NCBI RefSeq assembly: GCF_000685075.1
Contig: NZ_BAYD01000006.1
Location: 62,001 to 126,000 of the forward strand
DNA: 64,000 nucleotides
Direction of reading: 5' to 3'
Source of the DNA: Paraburkholderia oxyphila NBRC 105797
Lineage (GTDB): Bacteria; Pseudomonadota; Gammaproteobacteria; Burkholderiales; Burkholderiaceae
Below are positions 42,019 through 51,165 of this stretch, in pieces. Made by a program: the position numbers and the translations under genes. The notes beneath the pieces are model-generated. The model worked only from the letters and a program-made list of their open reading frames with translations. It had not been told where the DNA came from and ran no database searches. Position 1 is the first letter of the stretch; the number at the start of each line of letters is the position of its first letter.

Positions 42019-43482
42019 TTAGGTTCTCCTAAGTCTCGGGTTCGGGCCGGACAGCAGCCCTAGGGGATCGACATCGGTAAAGCCGTAGCTGGCGAAGTCC
42101 GGAGGCGGCAGCGTCCGACCCCGATCTAGTCGCGCCGTCGCGTCGTCGAGTGCTCGCGTCAGCCGTACCCGGTCGGGTTCCGTATAAACCACCTGCGACT
42201 CCAGCGATTTATGGTGAAACGCCTTCATGAGCAGGATCGGATCGATCTCGGCGTCCGTCAGCCGATGACCGTAATCGTGGCGGTGCCCGTGGGGGGAGGT
42301 GCCCAAGGCCTTCGCCGGCGTCAGGCCGATGCGCTCCACCGCGCGGCGGTGGGCACGCTCGAACGAATCGATCGAATACGGCTTGCCCTCTTCGGTGACA
42401 AAAGCGAACGGGTGGTCGCACTCTTTCTGCGCGCGCTTGGCCATGTAGAAGATCCAGAGCTTCATGAACACTTCGCCGCTCCACGTGGGAAACCAATGCA
42501 CATGCATGAAGTACGCCTTGCTGTCGAGCGCATTGCCCTTCCAGCCCGCGTGCAACTGGTCCGTCGAGTAATACTGGTCCCTGGGTCTCAGTCCGTGCTT
42601 GCCACGCAGATATGCTTCGCGGTTGCATCTGACAGGTCGGCCGTTCGCATCAAGCCAGTCGTTCGGTGCGAGGCCCAAGCTGGGATGAAACACTCGGACA
42701 TGTGCCCGCTCAGGGTGAAGGGGGTCGGGCTGGACATCATGGACATAGAGATGAAATGGCTCCGACATGCGCAGTCCACCGTAGTCCGTCAGCATCGTGA
42801 TCAGGATGTCGCGCAGGTTCAGGCGCTCCTCGATGCGCGGACTTGTCTGCTTGCCGGGGACAATGAAGCCCTTGAAGAGCAGATCTTGGATCCGGTCTTC
42901 AGGGAAGCGTTTAACACCTTCGTGATCTACAACCGGATTGCGCTTGAGCAGGACGCTACGCGCCCGCTTTGCGGACTCTGATGCCCCTTGCTTATCCCAG
43001 GTATGTGCTAGGAACACCCGATCGTGTTTCTGGTGCCATGCCGCCCAATTCAGCCTCTCTTCGTACCGGGTCGCTTCGCGCCAGGGGTTGATCGGGCTTG
43101 TGCCTTGCTTCTCAGCGATCCAGTCGGAGAACTGGGACAGCTGATTTGTCAGTTGCCGCACGAGAGACTGGCTCATGCCCAGCCAGTAAAGACCGCTGGG
43201 GTCGGTGCCGTCCTCGCCTATCGTCCCGGAATAAAGGCGTTGTACGAAAGTTCGAAACAATTCCCGCGAGTCGTCGAAGCAATCGTGGTTTGCCGCCATG
43301 TAGTCCAGCAGTAAGCCCACCCCCTGGGTCATTTTCTGCATCCACGAGAAGCTGCGGTTGCATTCCAGCAGGTAGTCCACCAGCGGTTGGAGTGGGCCGC
43401 CTTCGGTCAGAATGACGGGGATCTCCATTAAGACGCCCGTGTTGTCGCGGTACACGCTGGCGCGGATGGTGGTGTGGTCCAT
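42019..43482 (-). CDS. gmtY: Gamma-mobile-trio recombinase GmtY-like, tyrosine recombinase
   Basis: 487 aa. Near the C-terminus the catalytic box H398-G-H-R401 (SPHGHRHDYGH) is followed by H423 (AFHHKS) and Tyr433 (QVVYTEPDR), the pattern of a tyrosine recombinase; EERLNLRDILITMLTDYGGLRMSEPFHL supplies the upstream Arg region. It begins the recombinase trio, 3 bases after the end of the helicase gene, and ends one base before gmtZ. The set suggests an integrative element of the gamma-mobile-trio type. Confidence 0.8.
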   Translation of the reverse strand: MDHTTIRASVYRDNTGVLMEIPVILTEGGPLQPLVDYLLECNRSFSWMQKMTQGVGLLLDYMAANHDCFDDSRELFRTFVQRLYSGTIGEDGTDPSGLYWLGMSQSLVRQLTNQLSQFSDWIAEKQGTSPINPWREATRYEERLNWAAWHQKHDRVFLAHTWDKQGASESAKRARSVLLKRNPVVDHEGVKRFPEDRIQDLLFKGFIVPGKQTSPRIEERLNLRDILITMLTDYGGLRMSEPFHLYVHDVQPDPLHPERAHVRVFHPSLGLAPNDWLDANGRPVRCNREAYLRGKHGLRPRDQYYSTDQLHAGWKGNALDSKAYFMHVHWFPTWSGEVFMKLWIFYMAKRAQKECDHPFAFVTEEGKPYSIDSFERAHRRAVERIGLTPAKALGTSPHGHRHDYGHRLTDAEIDPILLMKAFHHKSLESQVVYTEPDRVRLTRALDDATARLDRGRTLPPPDFASYGFTDVDPLGLLSGPNPRLRRT

Positions 43483-43485
43483 GCA

Positions 43486-45729
43486 TTATTCTTTTGCGAG
43501 GTTTTCCGGCGCTATGGCGTCGACTCGCTCCCGTAGGAGCCCACGCATGGCCACCTGCCGCCCGTCGGATCGACGCTGCGCGAGCACGGCCTTACGGGCC
43601 GCATCAACGTCGCCGACGAGGATCACCTGCTTTTCCGCACGGGTCACTGCGGTGTAGAGCAGCGTGCGGTCCAGCAGCTTGCTCGCGGTAACGGGCAAGA
43701 TCACACGGCGGAAGGCTGACCCCTGAGACTTGTGGATCGTGATGGCATAGGCAAGCTCGAGGTGGTTCAGCAGATCGGCAGTCAGATCGCGCACCCGTCC
43801 GTCGTCCCAATGGATTTGTCCAAGGCTGCGCCGGGTGGGCTCGCCCAGCATTTGGGACGCTACCGACAGAACGATGCCTACGGAGCCGTTTTGCAGGTCT
43901 ATCTCCCAATCGTTCTTGAGGCAGATCACCGGATCGCCTACCCTAAAACCCGTGCCTTGCCACAGGTCGTGTTCGATATTCCAGAGCATCAGCTCTTCTC
44001 CCTCGCGGTTGAAGCTCTGCTGGCTCTGGGCGTTGATAGGTCGGGTGCCCCCGGCCAGGGCGTTGCGGGTGGCGCACAGGATCTGGCTGCCTGCGCGGTC
44101 TTGCCCATAGAGCCTTAACACGGTGCCATTGACTTCTGATGGCGCACAGGGAATAAAAGCAATGTCGTTCTCCGGTTGGCCCGGGAGTTCGGGCCACTTC
44201 CCCGCCCGTATAGAAGCGGCTGCCCGAGCGATCTCTCCGCCGTAGCGCCGTACTTCGGCCAGTTCGACGATGGGGATACCGCTGTCGTGGGCCAGCTCGT
44301 GAAGCAGCAGGCCCGGCCCGACGGGAGGCAGTTGGTGCGGATCGCCTACAAGCACGATGCGATATTCCGATGGAAGGCAGCGGATTACCCGGTAGATGGA
44401 GGGCAGATCGACCATCGAGGCCTCGTCGATGACGGCCACCGCCTTCTGCGGGGCGTCGTCCGGCGCGAAGTTCTTGAGAAATCCCGCGATTGTCTGGGCC
44501 TTGAGGCCGGTAGCCTCGCCGATGCGCTTCGCAGCACGACCAGACAGTGCCATCGGGTAAACGGCAAGACCGGCAGCATCACAGATACGAAACAAGGCAC
44601 GCAGCACGGTGGTCTTTCCCGTTCCCGCTCCGCCTGTGATGATCGAGAACCGCTTGGCGTTAGCTACCGTCAGCGCCTCGCGCTGCATCACGTTGAGCTG
44701 GAAGCCGGGATCGCCGACGTCGGCTCGCACTTTCTTCACATAGGCGTTCACAAGCGATTCCAGTGATGCGTCATCCAGGAGTGGATCAGGCTGCGTCAGC
44801 CGTTCCACGATTGCTTGGACCACCGTGCATTCCATGAGGTAGGGCCCCGGCGCATGGAGTGTTTCAGCACGTCGAATGAGCCTGCCACTCTGCTCTGCCG
44901 CACTCAGGGCTGCATCGATGGCGATGTCGTCCACCCCAGGCAACAGTTCCGCCACGCGGCGCTTAAATTGCATCTTTCCAACGCAGGTGTGCCCCGCATC
45001 GAAAGCCGCGTGCAGCGCCTCGTCCAATCCCCCTGTCAGTCGGCGTGGATCATCAGGCTCGATTCCGAAGGTTCGTCGCGCCAAGGTATCAACGGTCTTC
45101 CAGGACGCTGCGAAGCTGATCAGACGGTAGGGGTCTTCCTCGATCTTCGTCGCAGCGTCCCGCTTGAAGAACGCTAACAGTTTGCGCCCTAACGGCACCG
45201 GCAGCCCCTTGGACTGAAGCCATTGCAGGGTGAAGGTGTCACCCCAGTGGCTCCAGGCTTCAGCGAGTTGTTCCGCCATGCGGCGCGGGAGGACATCAAC
45301 CAGTCTCGACACGTCGCCCCGGTCCAGGATCGCATAAAGTTCCTGGCCGAATTGGTCCCACAGCCGCCGCGCCTTGACCTGACCGATGCCGGCGAAGGCT
45401 TCGCCTTCGCCTAGTACGGTGATGATGTACTCACCCGACGGGCGTAGCAGTTGCATCGCGGTCGCGACGATCGTCGCTTCCGTGATTTGGTAGCCGTTGA
45501 CGACGATGGTATTGGCTTCGGGCGTTCCCGACACACTCCATAGCTGGCCGCGCTCCACGGCCGCCTGCAACACCTGGTTGGAGGCCTTAACGACGTAGTG
45601 TTTTTTTGTGTCGACCCGCCAGCCCTGGCTATCGACCTCGACGCCCGTGAAGATTGCGCCACTGCGCCCGAACGGGTTCTGGCTGCGAATAGTGCTCACG
45701 CGCACTGTGACGGTAGGGGGCGGGGTCAT
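43486..45729 (-). CDS. RecD2-like ATP-dependent DNA helicase
   Basis: 747 aa. An N-terminal OB/helix-hairpin region (GEGEAFAGIGQVKARRLWDQFG) precedes the superfamily 1B helicase core: Walker A TGGAGTGKTT (~residue 365), Walker B VIDEASMVDL, VLVGDPHQLPPVGPG, and near the end ITIHKSQGSAF and LLYTAVTRAEKQVILVGD. This is the RecD2/TraA-like 5'-3' helicase layout. It is placed between a VPA1267-like gene (four-base overlap, ATGA) and gmtY (3-bp gap), so it is produced together with the recombinases and may process element DNA. Confidence 0.9.
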   Translation of the reverse strand: MTPPPTVTVRVSTIRSQNPFGRSGAIFTGVEVDSQGWRVDTKKHYVVKASNQVLQAAVERGQLWSVSGTPEANTIVVNGYQITEATIVATAMQLLRPSGEYIITVLGEGEAFAGIGQVKARRLWDQFGQELYAILDRGDVSRLVDVLPRRMAEQLAEAWSHWGDTFTLQWLQSKGLPVPLGRKLLAFFKRDAATKIEEDPYRLISFAASWKTVDTLARRTFGIEPDDPRRLTGGLDEALHAAFDAGHTCVGKMQFKRRVAELLPGVDDIAIDAALSAAEQSGRLIRRAETLHAPGPYLMECTVVQAIVERLTQPDPLLDDASLESLVNAYVKKVRADVGDPGFQLNVMQREALTVANAKRFSIITGGAGTGKTTVLRALFRICDAAGLAVYPMALSGRAAKRIGEATGLKAQTIAGFLKNFAPDDAPQKAVAVIDEASMVDLPSIYRVIRCLPSEYRIVLVGDPHQLPPVGPGLLLHELAHDSGIPIVELAEVRRYGGEIARAAASIRAGKWPELPGQPENDIAFIPCAPSEVNGTVLRLYGQDRAGSQILCATRNALAGGTRPINAQSQQSFNREGEELMLWNIEHDLWQGTGFRVGDPVICLKNDWEIDLQNGSVGIVLSVASQMLGEPTRRSLGQIHWDDGRVRDLTADLLNHLELAYAITIHKSQGSAFRRVILPVTASKLLDRTLLYTAVTRAEKQVILVGDVDAARKAVLAQRRSDGRQVAMRGLLRERVDAIAPENLAKE

Positions 45730-46157
45730 CGCGGCAGCCTTCCGGTTTCCGCCAGCAGCGACTCCATCAGCCGGAAGTGTTCGAGGTTGGCGCGCAGTTT
45801 CGTAATTTCCGCGCGCAGTGCGGCGTTTTCTGATTCGAGGCGCTTCAGGTGTGCCTGGTCAGCCGCGGCCCGATGTATTGTCGCCAGCGATGGCAGCGTA
45901 GCGGTCGGTTCGGCAGTTTCTGCCGCGACGGGCAGCACTCCGCGCTTACGCAACCCATTCTCGAGTTCTCTCAGAGCGTCCTTGACGCGAGGGTTCTGCG
46001 CAATAACCGAGCGGGCGAAGCCGCACTCACGTGAAATCTCCTGACGTGAGAGTTGCCCTCGGGTCGTCATCTCCCGGAAGTCGGCGTCGGTCTTGCTCGC
46101 CATCCACGACAGGAAGGTGGCTAAGTTTTCTTCGCCACGCTGCTGGCCGCTTGCCAT
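45726..46157 (-). CDS. VPA1267-like protein with coiled coil, first gene of mobile-element operon
   Basis: 143 aa with GAGG before the ATG. The N-terminal half (MASGQQRGEENLATFLSWMASKTDADFREMTTRGQLSRQEIS...) contains a helix-turn-helix-like LSRQEISRECGFARSVIAQNPRVKDAL; the C-terminal half is a coiled coil with heptads (LKRLESENAALRAEITKLRANLEHF). I recall this family as a regular companion of gamma-mobile-trio genes. It may bind the promoter or element ends. Family name is from memory only. Confidence 0.65.
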   Translation of the reverse strand: MASGQQRGEENLATFLSWMASKTDADFREMTTRGQLSRQEISRECGFARSVIAQNPRVKDALRELENGLRKRGVLPVAAETAEPTATLPSLATIHRAAADQAHLKRLESENAALRAEITKLRANLEHFRLMESLLAETGRLPR

Positions 46158-46182
46158 GTGAGGGCCTCGTAGTTTAGCGACT

Positions 46183-46542
46183 CTAAATCATGCTTGCATC
46201 GCGGGAGAGATGAGCAACGCTCATCGCGTGAATCTGCTGGACCTCTGGCTTCCTATAATCGAGAAACCAACCTCGATTCAAATTGAAGAGCTGCACTAGG
46301 TCGGCCTCGACTTCAGGAAACGGCAAGTCCAGCGCCTTGATGGCAACCACCCGACACGCCTCGACGAGCTGTGCGCGCTCCAACCAATCGCATGCCGCGC
46401 CATTGGAGCTAAGCCACATCTGTGACGACTTGATGAGATGGTCCGTGCGCAACCATTCGCCGGTGCGAGCAAACGCGAACAGCTGCCCGACCACGAGGAA
46501 TGTAAGCAGCTCCGCCTTCGCCTCTTCGTCCATATTCGTCAT
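46183..46542 (-). CDS. Uncharacterised protein, truncated paralogue of 47542-48057
   Basis: 119 aa. Its ATG overlaps the stop of the SRAP fragment (ATGA). From residue ~9 it is about 84% identical to the C-terminal 110 residues of the gene at 47542-48057 (ELLTFLVxGQLFAFAxTGEW, NRGWFLDYRK, VQQIHAM). The N-terminal ~60 residues of that longer copy are missing here. The family is not one I recognise. Confidence 0.6.
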   Translation of the reverse strand: MTNMDEEAKAELLTFLVVGQLFAFARTGEWLRTDHLIKSSQMWLSSNGAACDWLERAQLVEACRVVAIKALDLPFPEVEADLVQLFNLNRGWFLDYRKPEVQQIHAMSVAHLSRDASMI

Positions 46543-46832
46543 TTCGCGGCTTGTGCTTTCGGCGCGTCTGTTGTGTTCTTTGGCTCACGCGGCGGCGCGG
46601 GGAACGCCTCGGCATGCATCAGTTCCACGGGGAAGAGATTCAGGAACGAACACGCTTCGTCCGTCGAGTTGCTGCTCAGCCAGTTCTCATAGTCCGACGG
46701 TCGCACGATGACAACGGAGCGCTTCTCGTCACCCGGTTTGTGGAAGCGCTTCATGAGAGGGTGCTCGTTAGAATTGAAGGTCAGCGTCGTGAAGGTGCGC
46801 GGAGTGACGACCCCGACAGTCTCGTCGAACAA
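46539..46832 (-). pseudogene. C-terminal remnant of SRAP (SOS response-associated peptidase, YedK/HMCES) gene
   Basis: Open from a stop at 46839-46841 with a weak TTG start. The sequence TFTTLTFNSNEHPLMKRFHKPGDEKRSVVIVRPSDYENWL...FLNLFPVELMHAEAFP is the C-terminal third of the SRAP domain, including the conserved His region. The N-terminal part with catalytic Cys2 is absent. SRAP proteins crosslink to abasic single-stranded DNA; this piece cannot do so alone. Confidence 0.65.
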
Positions 46833-46841
46833 TGGAGGCTA

Positions 46842-47541
46842 CTTGCCCGCCGCGCTTCTGCCCGCGCTAAGCCGGTTGGTCTTGAATGGCCGCAAATCGC
46901 AACATTACGCACTCCTATCGATATGACCGCAGTTGCGTCCGCCCAGACAAGAAGCACTCCTGTCACTGCTCTGATCGAAGGTAATCCTGCTTCGCTCGCC
47001 GGTCAAGGCCTAATAACGAAAAAAATCTCAAAAAAACCTATCACACATGTGAAAAATCACTGTAATTCGTCTGTATATAGCATAAAACACTAAACGCGCA
47101 ACACATATTCTGTTTTTGCTTAATTGTTTGAGTCTGCGTCACCACTAATGTCGCAAACCCTTTGGCCGGTTCGAAACCGTACGTCTGCTAGTGGGTGCGG
47201 AACACGCGAGAAGCGCTGGCTGGCCATTCCCATTCCCAATTTCTGGCGGTCGAAGGGCTACAAATGATATGCCGACCGGCTGACGTAATCTGCCAATGCG
47301 TCGATGGCCATCGCTCACGAGCGCAGTTGCGGGCCCAACACGCTGAGGTGTGCCATGAAGGCGTCGCTGCCGGTAACTCAAACTGTCAAACGTGGCGCGA
47401 GCCCGGTTCACGCGGTCGGCGAGCTTGTGGACACCAGACTCGTGACAACTGGCCTTTACTGAAATTTGTGCGACTGCAAGCATGAGCTGGGACGAATTGT
47501 CCGAAAAGCGTACGTTTCCGACGCTGACGGCGGTCGAACGT
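46842..47541. other. Gene-free stretch with AT-rich segment
   Basis: No supported gene. Bases ~47005-47130 are strikingly AT-rich (runs of A and T, tatatag) compared with the ~60% GC around, and include GTGA-AAAA-TCAC and CACATGTG inverted repeats. Short open frames further right have no recognisable sequence. Confidence 0.5.
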
Positions 47542-48057
47542 CTATATCATGCTCGCGGCGTGGGAGAGATGCGCAACGCACATTGCGTGAATCTGCTGGA
47601 CCACGAGCTTCCTATAGTCGAGAAACCAGCCTCGATTCAGATTGAAAAACAGCACCATGTCGGCCTCGACTGCAGGAAACGGCAAGTCGAGCGCCTTGAT
47701 GGCAACCGCCCGGCACACCTCGACCAGTTGTGCGTGCTCCAACCAATCGCATGCTGCGCCATTGGAGCTAAGCCACATCTGAGCCGACTTGATGAGATGG
47801 TCAGTACGCAGCCATTCACCGGTGTGCGCAAACGCGAACAGCTGCCCGATAACGAGGAACGTGAGCAGTTCCGTGTGCTTGCGCGGCACCATCCCGAACG
47901 TGGCGACGTCGGTTCGCTCGGCGTCGCCTACGCGCCTGACAATTGGTGCCGGATAGTCCTTGTACACCTCGTCTCGCCACGGGCTATCGGGTGGCTCAAC
48001 GCCACCAATAACCACCGTCCACCTAGAGGGGCGAGGTTGCTGGCTCCGGTGCTCCAC
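47542..48057 (-). CDS. Uncharacterised protein, full-length copy of duplicated gene
   Basis: 171 aa. The unique N-terminal ~60 residues (SRWTVVIGGVEPPDSPWRDEVY...) are followed by a helical domain shared with the truncated gene at 46183 (ELLTFLVIGQLFAFAHTGEW, HLIKSAQMWLSSNGAACDWL, FNLNRGWFLDYRK). No membrane segment, metal motif or known catalytic motif is evident. It lies just left of the terminator that ends the efflux operon. Confidence 0.55.
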   Translation of the reverse strand: MEHRSQQPRPSRWTVVIGGVEPPDSPWRDEVYKDYPAPIVRRVGDAERTDVATFGMVPRKHTELLTFLVIGQLFAFAHTGEWLRTDHLIKSAQMWLSSNGAACDWLEHAQLVEVCRAVAIKALDLPFPAVEADMVLFFNLNRGWFLDYRKLVVQQIHAMCVAHLSHAASMI

Positions 48058-48152
48058 GGAAAGTGTATGTTTCTGCAGTTCATAGCGGCCGCTTTAGTAA
48101 GCCGGTTACTATGCGTACAGGTATCGCACCATATATAGATAGACCAACGGCG

Positions 48153-48190
48153 AAAAAAGCCACCAGGGGCTTGCCTTGGTGGCTGTTTTT
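48153..48190. terminator. Bidirectional terminator left of the emrB gene
   Basis: AGCCACCA / TGGTGGCT stem with an 11-base loop, flanked by AAAAAA on the left and GTTTTT on the right, so it can end transcripts from both sides. It lies 86 bases beyond the emrB stop. Confidence 0.8.
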
Positions 48191-48275
48191 GAGGCGAATA
48201 GTAGCGTCTACCTACACCACATAAGTTGAACCGGACGTGCCATTTTTATGGGTGCGGCTTGAGCGAGATGCGGCC

Positions 48276-49841
48276 TCAATGCGCCGCCGAAGCCGCCGCG
48301 CCCGCATCGGCGCTGCTGGTGCGTTCGGGGCGCGTGATCCAGATCAGCCCGATCAGCACGATGAAGATCGCCGAGGAAATCCAGAACAGGTCGTTCACGC
48401 CGAGCTGGGCCGCCTGCTGCGTGACCATGCGGTCGAACATGCCATGCGCCTGCGAGGGATCGAGCCCGGTCGCGTTCTGCATCTGCTGCATCGACTGGTT
48501 GAAGATCGGGTTGGTCGGCGTGGCTTGCTCGGTGAGGCGCGCGTGGTGGAACGTCGTGCGATGGTCCCATGCCGTCTCGAAGATCGAGGTGCCGATGCCG
48601 CCGCACATGATCCGCACGAAGTTCGACAGACCCGAAGCCGCCGGAATGCGGTTGCCGGGCAGGCCCGAAAGCGTGATCGAGACGAGCGGGATGAACAGGC
48701 CCGCCATGCCGATCCCCTGGATCAAGGTGGGCACCGTGAGCGCCCAGGTATCCACGCCGGTCGTGTACTGCGAGCGCATCCAGAAGCACAGCGCGAACAC
48801 CACGAACGCCGCCGTCGCGATATAGCGCGGGTCGGTGCGCGGCAGGATGCGGCCCGTGATCGGCGAGAGCATGATCGCGAAGAAGCCCACGGGCGCCATC
48901 ACGATGCCCGCGTCGGTCGCGGTGTAGCCGAGCGTGGTTTGCAGCCACAACGGCAGCAGCACGAGATTGCCGAAGTAGAGGCCATAGCCCACCGAGAGCG
49001 CGATCGTCGCGCCCGTGAAGTTGCGCCTCGCGAACAGCGAGAGATCGACCACCGGGTGATCGGCGGTCAGCTCCCAGATCACGAAGAACGCGAACGCGAT
49101 GACCGCCGTGAGCGCGAGCACGACGATGGTGGTGGAGGCGAACCAGTCGAGGTCCTTACCCTTGTCGAGCATGATCTGCAGCGAGCCGACCCAGACGATC
49201 AGGAGTCCCAGGCCCACGCCGTCGATGGGCGCCTTTTTGACGGCCGAATCGCGGTTGCGGAAGATCGTCCACGTCGCGATCGCGGCCACGATGCCCACGG
49301 GGATGTTCACATAGAAGATCCACGGCCACGAGATATTGTCCGAGATCCAGCCGCCGAGAATGGGCCCCGCCACCGGCGCGATCAGCGTGGTCATCGACCA
49401 CATCGAGAGCGCGATGGGCGCCTTCGCGCGCGGATAGCTCGCGAGCAGCAGCGTTTGCGAAAGCGGGATCATCGGGCCCGCCACCGCGCCCTGCAGCACG
49501 CGCGAGGCGAGCAGGAAGGGCAGCGTGGGCGCGAGGCCGCACATCCACGACGAGATCACGAACAGGATGATCGACGCCATGAACAGGCGCACCTGGCCGA
49601 TGCGCTCGGTGAGCCAGCCCGTGAGCGGCACGGAGATCGCGTTGGCGACCGCGAACGAGGTGATGACCCACGTGCCCTGATCGGAGGCGACGCCGAGGTC
49701 GCCCGAGATCGACGGGATCGACACGTTCGCGATCGAGGTGTCCAGCACGTTCATGAACACCGCGAGCGACACCGCGATGGTGCCGATCACGAGTTGCGCG
49801 CCTTGCAACGGCGGATGGACTACGGGTTGTTGTGCTGCCAT
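48276..49841 (-). CDS. emrB: MFS drug efflux permease, DHA2 family (EmrB-like)
   Basis: 521 aa with about 14 membrane helices. The DHA2 marks are FMNVLDTSIANVSIPSIS in helix 1, the loop GWLTERIGQVRLF, and the motif C region APVAGPILGGWISDNISWPWIFYVNIPVG. It exports hydrophobic drugs or acids with protons, passing them to EmrA and the outer-membrane factor encoded upstream. The four genes (MarR, lipoprotein, emrA, emrB) are all leftward and closely spaced, so this is a tripartite pump operon. The large plus-strand frame over it is a shadow. Confidence 0.95.
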   Translation of the reverse strand: MAAQQPVVHPPLQGAQLVIGTIAVSLAVFMNVLDTSIANVSIPSISGDLGVASDQGTWVITSFAVANAISVPLTGWLTERIGQVRLFMASIILFVISSWMCGLAPTLPFLLASRVLQGAVAGPMIPLSQTLLLASYPRAKAPIALSMWSMTTLIAPVAGPILGGWISDNISWPWIFYVNIPVGIVAAIATWTIFRNRDSAVKKAPIDGVGLGLLIVWVGSLQIMLDKGKDLDWFASTTIVVLALTAVIAFAFFVIWELTADHPVVDLSLFARRNFTGATIALSVGYGLYFGNLVLLPLWLQTTLGYTATDAGIVMAPVGFFAIMLSPITGRILPRTDPRYIATAAFVVFALCFWMRSQYTTGVDTWALTVPTLIQGIGMAGLFIPLVSITLSGLPGNRIPAASGLSNFVRIMCGGIGTSIFETAWDHRTTFHHARLTEQATPTNPIFNQSMQQMQNATGLDPSQAHGMFDRMVTQQAAQLGVNDLFWISSAIFIVLIGLIWITRPERTSSADAGAAASAAH

Positions 49842-49879
49842 TGAGTGCTTCGTGGTTGACTTCCGGGTGGCGCGCGGGC

Positions 49880-51118
49880 TTACATCAGCCTGGCTGCGGG
49901 TTTCGCCGCGCCGGCTCCGGTGGCAGCCGACGAAACTTGCGCCCTGGCCGCGCTCTGACCAGCGTTCTCCGCGATGATGCGGGCGATTTCCGCATCGGCT
50001 TCGTCGCCGTACTTCGCGAACACGTCGGTCTGATAAACCGTGTTCGGCGCGTTGCCGAGCTGGCCCGTTTCGTTCTTGATGTTCACGTCCACCTGCATCG
50101 AAAGGCCGATGCGCAGCGGATGCTTCTCGAGCTCTTGCGGATCGAGCGAGATGCGCACCGGCAGGCGCTGCACCACCTTGATCCAGTTACCCGTGGCGTT
50201 CTGCGCGGGCAACAGCGAGAAGGCCGAGCCCGTGCCCGCCGAGAAGCCCACCACCTTGCCGTGAAAGACCACCGACGAGCCGTACACGTCCGCCGTCATC
50301 TCGACCGGCTGGCCGATGCTCATGTGCTTGAGCTGCACTTCCTTGAAGTTGGCGTCCACCCACACGGCGTTCAGCGGCACCACCGACATCAGCGGCGTGC
50401 CAGGCGAAACGCGCTGCCCCACCTGCACCGAGCGCTTGGCCACGTAGCCGGTCACCGGCGCGGGTAGCGTGTTGCGCGCGTTGGCGAGATAGGCGTCGCG
50501 CACCTTGGCCGCGGCGGCCATCACGTTCGGATGATTGGCGATGGTGGTGTTCGCGGTGAGCGCACGGTTCGCGGCGAGCTGCTGCTGCGCGGCTTCGAGC
50601 GCAGCCTCGGCGCTCTTCACGGCGTCGCGGGCGTGCGAGATTTCTTCCTGCGAGACGGCGCCCGTCTGCGCGACTTCCATGCGGCGGCGCAGGTCGTCCT
50701 GGGCGCGCGAGAGGTCGGACTGGCGTTGGGCGACTTGCGCCTGGTACTGGCTGTCGTCGGCGAACAGGCCGCGCACCTGGCGCACCGTCTGGCCGAGATT
50801 CGCCTCGGCCTGTTGCAGCGCGATGCGCGAGTCGGCGGGGTCGAGCTCGACAAGCGAGTCGCCGATCTTAACGGTCTGCGTGTCGTCGGCGTTCACGGCG
50901 ATCACCGTGCCGGTCACCTGCGGCGTGATCTGCACGACGTTGCCGTTCACGTAGGCGTCGTCGGTGCTCTCCGTGAAGCGCGCGACGAGGAAGTAGTAGA
51001 GGCCGTAGGCAATGGCTGCAATCACGATCACGAGCACAAGCAGCGTCATCATGCGCTTGCGCTTGCCGTTGGTCGCGTTCGGCTGCGGATTGGCCGCCGG
51101 TTGCTGGGGGGTGCTCAT
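49880..51118 (-). CDS. emrA: Membrane fusion protein EmrA-like (HlyD family)
   Basis: 412 aa from the ATG at 51118, with GGAG 8 bases upstream; the longer open frame to 52318 is out of register with any known domain and covers the lipoprotein gene. A single N-terminal membrane anchor (MMTLLVLVIVIAAIAYGLYYF) is followed by the lipoyl-like half-motifs (TDDAYVNGNVVQITPQVTGTVIAV and GYVAKRSVQVGQRVSPGTPLM) and a coiled coil between them. It bridges EmrB and the outer-membrane channel across the periplasm. It ends 38 bp before emrB. Confidence 0.94.
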   Translation of the reverse strand: MSTPQQPAANPQPNATNGKRKRMMTLLVLVIVIAAIAYGLYYFLVARFTESTDDAYVNGNVVQITPQVTGTVIAVNADDTQTVKIGDSLVELDPADSRIALQQAEANLGQTVRQVRGLFADDSQYQAQVAQRQSDLSRAQDDLRRRMEVAQTGAVSQEEISHARDAVKSAEAALEAAQQQLAANRALTANTTIANHPNVMAAAAKVRDAYLANARNTLPAPVTGYVAKRSVQVGQRVSPGTPLMSVVPLNAVWVDANFKEVQLKHMSIGQPVEMTADVYGSSVVFHGKVVGFSAGTGSAFSLLPAQNATGNWIKVVQRLPVRISLDPQELEKHPLRIGLSMQVDVNIKNETGQLGNAPNTVYQTDVFAKYGDEADAEIARIIAENAGQSAARAQVSSAATGAGAAKPAARLM

Positions 51119-51165
51119 GGAAGGATCTCCGGGTTCGTGCGTGCTGTTCGTTCGAGTGTTGGTGT

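Noticed and set aside
33930..48207. Direct repeats or a tRNA that would mark element attachment sites
   Set aside because: Comparing the sequences near 33.9, 37.95, 46.2 and 48.1 kb by eye gave only short chance matches and no tRNA gene; the island ends remain undefined.
48237..49844. 535-aa plus-strand open frame rich in Arg, His and Asp
   Set aside because: It is antisense to emrB, has no domain or ribosome site, and its composition is the usual result of a high-GC complementary strand.
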